Below the pieces are notes generated by a model. That model ran no database searches, was not told where the DNA came from, and worked only from the letters and a program-made list of their open reading frames with translations. From positions 116,408,123 through 116,472,122 of the forward strand of contig NC_089588.1 in assembly GCF_019320115.1 (NCBI RefSeq): a stretch of DNA of 64,000 bases. Direction: 5' to 3'. This document shows, piece after piece, positions 56,632 through 64,000 of the stretch. Source of the stretch: Miscanthus floridulus. Its lineage: Eukaryota > Streptophyta > Magnoliopsida > Poales > Poaceae. Made by a program: the position numbers and the translations under genes. Each line of letters begins with the position of its first letter. Within the stretch, counting starts at the first letter, position 1.

Positions 56632-58270
56632 CACTACGGGATACAGGAACTTTGCTGAGTGCCAGGGGCACTCGGCGAAGCCCCAAAAACACTCGGCAAA
56701 GGGTTTGCCGAGTGTTACACTTGGCAAACGACACTCGGCAAACCCGTTATCGGCAAATGCATGTTTGCCGAGAGTTTTCTGTCGGGCACTCGGTAAAGAC
56801 GTTGCCGAGTGCCCAAAAAACACTCGGCAAACTTTTTTTTCAAAAAAAATACAAAAATGACACGCCGACACCACTCCCGCACCACCAGCACCGCCACCGA
56901 CACCACCATCCACGCTGCCACCACCATCCACGCCCACACCATGCCGCATCCGCCACCATCCATGCCGCCGCCACCATCCACGCACGCACCACGCCGCATC
57001 CACGCTGCCACCACCATCCACGCCCCGTCCCTGGATCTCGCTGGCAATTTCAAGGGGAAGACAGCTCACAGACGCCGATGGTGTTTGCCCGCTCACCTCT
57101 TGGCGTGCTTGGGGTCGAGGAGCGCGAGCTCGGCGAGCTTGTTGTCGGGCACGGCCTTCTTGGCAGTAGCCCGGCAGCACGGAGGACGGCGCGGACTCGC
57201 CCTCGAACAGGCGACGTGGCCCCGTCCATGGAGCTGCTCGTCTTGTGCCCCGCCACGCCCCCGCCTCCTCCGCCGCCTCCTCCATGCAGCGAGAGGACCG
57301 TCGAAGAAGGCGGCGTCGAGGCAGAGGCTCCGCATGTGCGCCCTGCTCGGTGGCCTCGGCACCGCAGACGCCGGGGAAGCCGCCTGTAGCAGCGGCTGCT
57401 GGGGCGGCGGGGCCTGGGGCTGCGGCATCGGGTCAGACACCGTGGGCGAGTCGTGGAAGAAGGGAGGGGCTGGATCCGGGAGAGGGAGGGCCAGATCCGG
57501 CGGCGCCGGATCTAGGAGAGGAGGGGAGGGGCGCTGGTTCTGGGAGATGAGGGGAGGGGGCGCTGGGAGAGGAGGGTAAGGGGCGCCAGGAGAGAGGGAG
57601 GGGCGTCGAGAGAGGAGGGGATGCCGGCGAGGGGAGGGGTCGCCGGGAGAGGAGGGGAGGGGCGCCAGCGAGGGGAAGGGACGCCGGGAGAGGAGGGGAG
57701 GGGTGCCGGCCGGGATTTCAGTGGAGGGGGCGCCGGCGAGGCGAGACGAGGGGAGGGAGGAGGTGCGCCGGTGAGGGCCGGCCGCCGGCGGGGAGGGCAG
57801 GGAGAGGGAGCTAGGAGGGGGCGCCGGCAGGGAGGTGCACGCGGTGTGCGGGGAAGGCAGTGGAGGGAGGCGGAGGTTTATTTCCAAAAAAAATTATTTC
57901 TTTGCCGAGTGTTCCCGATCTGAACACTCAGCAAAGTTTTTTTTTTATTTTTTCCTTCTCTTTCTTTTTTAGAAAAAATGATTTTATTTCTTTGCTGAGT
58001 GTTCTAGATCTAAACACTCGGCAAAGTTTTTTTTTCATTTTTTCTTCATCTTTTTTTTCCAGAAAAAAGATTTTATTTCTTTGTTGAGTGTTTTTTTTAC
58101 ACTCGACAAACCAGCTCTTTGCCGAGGGTTTTTTTTTACACTTGGCAAACCGCCTCTTTTGCCGAGTGTTTTTAGCGCAGCACTTGGCAAAAAACGTAGT
58201 CGCCGAGTGCCCGAGGGAATACACTCGGCAAACATAAAAACACTCGGCAAATTTGAGGATTCCGGTAGTG
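56632..58270. mobile_element. CACTA element nested in gypsy integrase, carrying a captured bZIP exon
   Basis: The ends are CACTACGGGATACAGG and GATTCCGGTAGTG, and AGG is duplicated on both sides (56629-56631 and 58271-58273). TTTGCCGAGTGT motifs fill 56650-56835 and 57900-58260. The core, 56870-57880, is GC-rich and partly derived from a host gene (57090-57470, minus). There is no transposase. The 1639-bp element belongs to the same subterminal-motif group as the one at 38023. Removing it restores the integrase sequence. Confidence 0.87.
57090..57470 (-). pseudogene. Captured exon of a group I (VIP1/RF2-like) bZIP gene
   Basis: On the minus strand, in three frames, the piece reads DSPTVSDPMPQPQAPPP, HMRSLCLDAAFFDG, then HKTSSSMDGATSP, FEGESAPSSVLPGY and KKAVPDNKLAELALLDPKHAKR (last motif is 57160-57093). 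It is followed by a GTGAGC donor where plant group I bZIP genes have an intron before the NRQSAARSKERK basic region. It lacks the basic region and zipper, so it cannot bind DNA. Two frameshifts separate the motifs. The parent would be a transcription factor of the VIP1, RF2 or PosF21 type. Identification rests on motif memory but the motif order is distinctive. Confidence 0.72.
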
Positions 58271-58795
58271 AGGCCTGCTGCAGGCACTGGACATGCGCCA
58301 CTCCTAGGCTGACATTGTGATGGACTTCATTTAATGCTTTCTGAATGTGGGTGGCAAGTCGGTGGTCTTGATTATGGTCGACCGCTTCTCCATGTACCTG
58401 TACTTCATCGTCCTCGGCCACCTCAGCAGTTCGACATTAGTCGCCCATGCCTTCTTCGACCATATGGCGTGGCTCTATATATAGGATCCCATGCTCCATC
58501 ATTAGTGACAGGGACCCAGTCTTTACCAGATCCTTCTAGACCGAGCTCTTCCATCTGTATGATATGATATCATGTTCCTCCCAAGCTCTGCGTTCCATCC
58601 ACAAAAGGATGGCTTGTCAGAGGCTAGCAGCCACATTCTCAGCATCTACATGCATTGCGTCATCGGTGATCGGCCACGGAGTTGGCTGTGGTGGCTGCCT
58701 AGGCCAAGTTCAGCTACAACTTGTCATTCCAGACAACTCTCCACACAACGCCGTTTGAAGTGGTGTATGACCGTCCTCCGCTGACCCTGGCATCC
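58271..58795 (+). pseudogene. gypsy integrase catalytic core, broken
   Basis: This is the continuation of the interrupted integrase. VGGKSVVLIMVDRFS has the first Asp codon at 58380-58382, ISDRDPVF the second at 58507-58509, and HPQKDGLSEA the Glu at 58620-58622, which is the DDE triad. TPFEVVYDRPPLTLAS closes the fragment. Several frameshifts and stops occur. The gene breaks off at 58795, where a MITE and module-B-like scrap intervenes, and its tail reappears at 59103. Confidence 0.78.
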
Positions 58796-59102
58796 TAAAT
58801 GGATTGAGGTGGATACATGGTCATCCAAACAAGGCATTACATATAGTATACACGATACACCTCTCCACTGGTAACTGACAATTGAAACTTGACTAGATTC
58901 AAAATTCAAAAACCATGAGCTCCGATGGGAGCTGTGGGCATTTGATTTTGGTGACAACAATTGCTTGTTGCTACTCATTAATTTTTCGGCAAAAGTTGGG
59001 TTGGTGTTCGTCATCCACGGTTTTTTTAGCAACAGACAAACTAGACGAGTTGGCACATTAATTTTTATTTCAGAGTTCCACAACAATATATAAGTGCCCT
59101 GC
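58796..59102. repeat. MITE remnant plus module-B-like segment
   Basis: AAATGGATTGAGGTGGATAC to CCAAACAAGGC is half a Tourist MITE as at 43987-44178. The rest matches 44200-44450 closely (ACACCTCTCCACTGGTAACTG, GGGCATTTGATTTTGGTGAC). It replaces the middle of the gypsy 3' region. Confidence 0.55.
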
Positions 59103-59280
59103 TGATTCCACCTGGGAGCCGCTGGAGGAGTTCAAGTCCACTTATCCGTCATTATAGCTTGAGAACGAGCTGTTCCACAAGAGGAGGGTGGAAGTGTTGC
59201 ATACACTTTCATTAATTGGCAAGCAAAACATCAGGAAGAAGAAGGGGCCAGGGTCCACTAGTAGCTAAGGCCGATCAGGT
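59103..59280 (+). pseudogene. gypsy polyprotein C-terminal chromodomain tail, broken
   Basis: It reads DSTWEPLEEFKSTYPSL, a stop, then LENELFHKRRVEVL, the typical end of a chromodomain-bearing gypsy polyprotein (TWE, then F..YP..LEDEL). A purine stretch, AGGAAGAAGAAGGGG, near 59233 could be the polypurine tract ahead of the LTR. Confidence 0.6.
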
Positions 59281-59287
59281 TATCAGT

Positions 59288-59490
59288 TGTTGGAGTATTG
59301 TTAGCATCTTGTTAGTAAGTTAGCACTTGTCAGTGAAGTTAGGGAGTTTGTTAGTGCCTCCGCTGGGTGACGGCCATTATGCCATATAAGTAATGGCTGG
59401 CTAAGCATTAGGGGATTAAGCAAGAATTGATGTTATGATCAGAGCCCTAGGGATTTCCCTGCCACCATTGCTAGTTTAGCTAGATCCACA
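59288..59490 (+). mobile_element. gypsy 3' LTR (short or partial)
   Basis: It begins TGTTGGAGTATTG just after the polyprotein tail and ends about TAGATCCACA. It aligns with 52723-52921. The exact length is uncertain because no 5' LTR is in the window. Confidence 0.5.
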
Positions 59491-60585
59491 TCTTGACTGG
59501 AAATTGGTGGGGATTTAACATTCGGTATGTGTTAGTTATGCGTGACTTTTAAGTAATAATGGCAACTTGTGGTTGAAACAAATCATGTGGTTTTCTTTTC
59601 TGGATCATTTATGGTTGTACTTATGGCTGTACAGATTGACTTATTTATGTTGCTAGTATATGTGTACCCTTTTGATTACCTTGATGCATTAGTTTAGCTG
59701 TAGAAGATTCCGGGCTTTGGCCTTTCTGTAATAAATCCATATTTTTGCTGCTTTTATCGATTATTGCTAGATGTATTAATACAGGCTCCAGTAAGCTGTG
59801 TTCAATTTATTTATTTATGAGTGGTCCAATTGTTGTAATTTCTTTGCCTAAATTGTAATCCACACATGTTAACAGCTAGTGGTAGCAGATATACCTGTTA
59901 GTCAGTCAGGTCTTTATGGTTATTTATGTTTGTTTCTGCAATTGTATTGACCGGATGACTAGCTGATCAATGCAGCATTGCATCCCCGGTGAATAGGAAA
60001 TCTAGTTAGCAAACAATATGGTTATGTTAAAATGCGATACTCACATCATGAACGGAAAGTGTGGTTGATTATGCATTTTAAGTAGTGATGGCAATGTGCT
60101 ATATTGAGAAAAATCATGCTTTCACCATGTAGATCATTAATGGTTTGTATGGACTAATTGATTTTTGTTGAGGGTCTATGTTACTCACTTAAACCTTGAC
60201 TCGAAATAGGTGGGAAACCATTACCAGGCAAATATTTAATCTATGTTAGTTATGCATGCTTTTAAAGTAGTAACAGCAACGTGCTGTCTAAATAAATCAC
60301 GCTGTTCACTTTGTACATCATTTATTATTGTACAGATTGACTGATTTCGGTTGCAGTTATATGTGTACGCTGTGCCCTCTTGATTATCCACAATTATGTG
60401 CATTGATTTAGCTAGCCATGAAAATAATTCTGCCTTTGGTTTTACTGTATCAAATCCACATTTGTGCTGGTTCTATTGATGATAGTTAGTTGTGTAAGTA
60501 TACCCTCTTCTAAGCTGTGTGTTTCTTATCTATGAGTGGTTCAATAACTCAACCCACAAATAGAGCAAAATGCAACAGCTATGCT
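59491..60585 (+). pseudogene. Paralogous 3' part of the ATXR6-like locus lacking the SET exons
   Basis: Bases 59491-59610 match intron 2 at 52922-53046. From TTATGGTTGTAC on, the match jumps to 54806-55760. The stretch 53046-54805, which holds exons 3 to 6 and so the whole SET domain, is absent. What is left is non-coding. Confidence 0.68.
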
Positions 60586-60590
60586 ATTAG

Positions 60591-61204
60591 AGCAACTCCA
60601 GCAGGGCCTCTACCTGAGCCCCCAAAGCTAAATATGAGGGCTCAGGCCAAAAACGCAGCTCCAGTAGGGCCCCCTACTAGAGCCTCCAAATTGGGTTGGG
60701 CACCCAAATCTCTCCCCGAGACCCAATTCCTATTGGCCCAACACCCCAGCCCCCATCCGCGCGCGCTGCTCCTTCCCTCCATCCGCATGCGCACGCTGCT
60801 CCAGCTTGGCATTCCCTCCCCTACCTCCAGCCGTTCCCTCCCCTACTTCCGACGACCCTTGCCCTCGCCTCCCCTCAGGTCGTCGAGATCCGGCTCCCTT
60901 CGGTGGACTGCTCGTGGAGGTGGAGATGGAGGTCGCATGGTGCACTGCTCACGAAGGTGGAGACGGAGGCAGCCATGGCATACTGCTCGCGAAGGTGGAG
61001 ACGGAGGTGGCCATGGCGCACTCCACCCGGCGTGATTCCCTCACAGCCATGACCGTGCCTCCCTCCGTCGCGCCAGCACGCCCTCCTCTCCGACGGCTCT
61101 AGCTCCAGCCCAGAGCTCCTCCTCGCCCAGATCTCCCTCCCGCGACACCTCCACCTGTACGCACTCCCCCAGTGCAGGGCCGGCTCCTTCCCCTCGCTGG
61201 CGCT
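60591..61204. other. Possible MULE- or MITE-like insertion with GC-rich gene-like core
   Basis: It opens with GAGCAACTCCAGCAGGGCC, a common terminus of grass non-autonomous DNA elements, with an internal near-repeat GCAGCTCCAGTAGGGCC. The rest is GC-rich with open frames on both strands and repeats of GAAGGTGGAGACGGAGG. I find no matching right terminus or domain. Confidence 0.3.
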
Positions 61205-62760
61205 TGGCCCTGACGCTGATGGCTTCCTGAAGGTGGAAGGACGGCGAACGCAGAAGGAACATCGGCGTCCACAGTTGCCTCCACTATGGCCGGTCCTTGC
61301 GGACCACCTTGGGAGGTGCTTCAACTGCTTTTCCCTGTAGCAGAGGTCTGCTGGCTGCCGTTTGAGCCCGCGTTGCTATGTCTGCCACGCCTCTGGACAC
61401 TGATCTTACATTTGTCCGGGCCGGTGGGTCATGGTGGTGGCCATCTCCAAGCCAACAATGTTCTTGCGCCGATCTCTTCGGCTGCGCTGACCGCTCCTCC
61501 AGCACCTCCTCTGGTGACCATGGCTCCCTACCCCGACAAGCTAGCTGGGGAGCAAGGCGGGGGGGGGCATCACGTGCGCGATGCCGTTCTGCAGGCAACA
61601 GTGTCGGTCAGGCTCCTCCCTCCCCTTCTCGCCCCTCTGATGACGGGGAGGAGGGATCTGGTGAGGCCCTTCCGCCAAGTGATGACGATCGCCCTGTGAC
61701 TGACGACCGCCGACCCCAGAAGCCACAACGTGTCATCGGTCGGTCTGTGAGCATCGCCCGGAGGGAGGAGGAGCTCGGCTGCACTTTGGTCATTTTTCTG
61801 TGGTCATCGAGCAGCAAGATCTGTCTAGGCCCCATTGCAACTATGATTGCTCGGTTGATATCGCTCGGTGGTTTGAGATATTCAGGCTCTGCTAACCCTA
61901 CGTCGTTGCGGGCCGTCGAGCTTCCTCCTAACCCTGCCAAGCGAGGAGGCAATGGTGAGGTTCTAGAATGGTGGCCGACCAATCATCACCTCATCCTTTC
62001 ACCTACACATCATGTTTTGGACCCGCTTCCTACACTCAATAGAGGCAACTCTACCATTCGCCGTCGAGGTTGAGCCGTGTGGTATCCCGGAGCACGCCTG
62101 GGAGGTGACAGCGGCGGAGCAGCTCTTGGATGAATTTTGCTGGGTTAGTGATTCCCATCCGGACAATGCCACCCACCAGGATGTTTTCCGAATTGCGGCC
62201 TAGTGTTCTTTCCCTGGACACATTCCGGCAGAGATGGATCTCGAGATCATTGAGAGCCATTAGTGGCTGGCGACGAAAGGCAAAGGCGCACGCTGACTAA
62301 CCCCATTGAAATTGCCGTGGTTCCTTTCGATCAACTGCTGGCCACAGAAGGCCACCATCTCCTCCAATGATGATCATGGGTGGCGGAGAAAGCAATGACA
62401 CTGGCGTTCTCGGCCAGCTACCATGCTGGCGCAGGAGGTGCCAGGGAGGGCAGCGGTGGCCGATGGAGTGCCTTGTATCTTGGTGCGTGCTGGGTTGGGT
62501 CCACCGGTGGATCGCATTGGGCACGTGGCGGCAACTTTGGACAAGTCATTGGAGCACGCCCTCGTCCTTTGGCATGACACATTGGATATTAGTGCCAGCA
62601 CTGATTCCTCGGAGACCCCATTGCCCGTGGCTGCTGTGGCTGCCTCGCCAGCTCTCGGGGAGGCCGCCCCTTCAGTCAGCCCAGTTCCTAGGGCGGATGT
62701 ACACGCATGGCCAGGCATTACTGCTGGCTTCCCATCCCAAATAAACGCCTCGGAGGTTCC
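61205..62760 (+). pseudogene. Zinc-knuckle (CCHC) retroelement-type protein remnant, copy 2
   Basis: This is the duplicate of 48505-50045, colinear throughout. The first knuckle reads CFNCFSL then a TAG where copy 1 has Ser, and the second reads CYVCHASGH. Here 61378-62073 stays open for 231 codons because the poly-G tract is shorter (61559-61567), but this frame overlaps the knuckle region out of phase and is unlikely to be coding. Copy 2 keeps AAGGCCACC near 62346, which is missing in copy 1. Confidence 0.5.
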
Positions 62761-64000
62761 CCACAAAGCCTCGGAGGTTACCCGCGCGGTTGATTATATT
62801 AGCTGCATTCGTTAGCCATGACGATAGTTCCCGCCCTTGGATGTATTGTATTACGATAAAAGGCTCCAGTGAGTTGTGTAATACGTATACTGTAATAATA
62901 TCTACAGGTTCGATGCACCTGCTAACAGCTAGCAATCGCGATTAGTGAATATTCCTGTTAGTATGCCAGTCACTTCTTTTTGGGTCTTTTATGTTTTGAT
63001 TGTACAATTGTGTTGACTGCATAGCTTGCTGAACGTTGCAGCATTGCCTGCAAATATGCCCCTGTGAATTGGAAACTCTTGGCAGCTAAGAATACAGTTT
63101 ACGTTAAAATGTGACATTTGCTTGCATCATGAGTGGAAATAGGTGGGAAAGCATTACCGGACAAACATTTAATATGGGTTAGTTACACATGCTTTTTAAG
63201 TAGTAGCGACAATTTGCAGCTCAAACAAATATTGTGTTTCACTTTCATGATCATTTATGTTTCTATGGATTGACTTATTTCTGCTCCTTGTATTATATGT
63301 ATCCTCTTGATTTTCTTGGCTGCATTCATTTAGCCTCAATAACAATAGTTTCTGCCTTTGGATGTATTGGATTAGTACACAACGCTCCAGTGAGTTGTGT
63401 TCTATTTGTTTGTTTTTTATTTGGCAGTATAATACTGTGATCTCTATGGTCATAGGCGGGAACTGTTCTTTATGGCTAGTACTACCAGATTTTCATGTTA
63501 GTATGACAGTGTCTTTTTTTGGGTCTTGTATGTTTGATTGTGCAATTGTATTGACTGCATAGCTTGCCCAATCCTCGCAGCATTTTCTGCAAATGTGCCA
63601 TGTGAATTGGAAATTTTAGGCAACAAAAAAAGGGGTTTATATTAAAATGTGATGTATTCTCTTACATCACAACTAGAAATTGGCGAGATAGCATTACTGG
63701 ACATGCCTTTTTAAGTAGTTATGGCAAGTTGCAGTCCAAACAAATCATGTGCTCCACTTTCTAAGTCATTTATGACTGTATGGATTGACTTATTTCTAGT
63801 TCTGGTATATCTGTGACCTAGTGTATCTTGGCTGGATTCATTTAGACATAAAAATAGTCCCCGCCTTTGAATTTGTTGTATTAATAAAGGGTCCAGTGAG
63901 TCGTGTTCTTTTTTAGTTATGGGAGGCTCAATTACAGTAGTTTTTACAGGTTTGATGCAATAGATAATTACTAGCAGCAGTGAATATCCTTGTTAGCATG
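62761..64000. repeat. Second copy of the intron-2 modules, running off the window
   Basis: From TTGATTATATTAGCTGC on, the sequence carries modules with the GCAATTGTATTGACTGC core at 63001 (one base changed) and 63541. Bases 63140-64000 match 50240-51100 almost base for base. About 120 bp (63020-63140) present here are missing at 50230. If colinearity continues, further copies of intron 2 and perhaps SET exons lie just beyond 64000. Confidence 0.75.

Noticed and set aside
57093..57887. 264-codon open frame on the minus strand
   Set aside because: It lies wholly inside a CACTA element. Only the last part matches bZIP motifs, and the rest is low-complexity Pro/Ser/Leu text from GC-rich repeats. 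The matching frames shift, so it is not a gene.
61378..62073. 231-codon open frame
   Set aside because: It is out of phase with the zinc knuckles, its openness depends on a poly-G tract length, and the paralogous region at 48678 is closed.

Overview
This is a stretch of nuclear DNA from a plant, almost certainly a panicoid grass. The signs are CACTA elements with the TTTGCCGAGTGT subterminal motif, Tourist-type MITEs with TAA target sites, a TRIM element, copia and gypsy debris, CYP71-type P450 exons on the minus strand, and a spliced gene with plant H3K27 monomethyltransferase (ATXR5/6) architecture. The species assignment is inference; nothing bacterial, organellar or viral is visible. Only one gene looks intact, the ATXR6-like gene at 45253-54287 (+). 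Everything else recognisable is mobile DNA, broken gene copies or duplicated flanking sequence.

Region 1 (1-4570): a decayed CACTA-associated Ulp1-like protease gene, split by a 1457-bp solo LTR with a perfect TAGTC target duplication. Region 2 (4571-39811): a complex locus built from one ancestral segment. That segment was [copia gag fragment carrying a TRIM] - [foldback MITE] - [Tourist MITE] - [module A, about 1.5 kb] - [minus-strand CYP71-like P450] - [module B, P450 5' flank]. Eight P450 5' ends are present. Block I (4571-10268) has only a truncated exon 1. Block II (10270-18470) has a full-length but broken P450. Then come five head-to-tail units of about 2.8 kb (18471-32545) with a truncated exon 1, then a sixth unit whose P450 is again full length but broken (34452-36910). 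Shared junctions allow the order of deletions and amplifications to be read.

Region 3 (38023-43004): a non-autonomous CACTA element inserted in the last module B, with a duplicated end and an internal tRNA-like sequence. After it come unrecognised DNA and the right end of another CACTA element. Region 4 (43010-56280): a duplicated scrap of ATXR6 intron, a Tourist MITE, then the ATXR6-like gene. Six exons give 416 codons, with a PHD finger, a PIP-like motif and a SET domain. Its second intron is 7.17 kb and is filled with a hAT-type MITE, a zinc-knuckle retroelement remnant, roughly 0.5-kb repeat modules, a CACTA fragment and an LTR fragment.

Region 5 (56291-64000): a degenerate gypsy integrase gene with a 1639-bp CACTA element nested in it. 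The CACTA element carries a captured exon of a group I (VIP1/RF2-like) bZIP gene. Beyond it lies a paralogous copy of the ATXR6 3' region from which the SET exons are missing, then a second copy of the intron-2 zinc-knuckle and module region that runs off the window end. The main interest is mechanistic: repeated microhomology junctions, templated filler, exchange within arrays, and dispersal of fragments from two genes.
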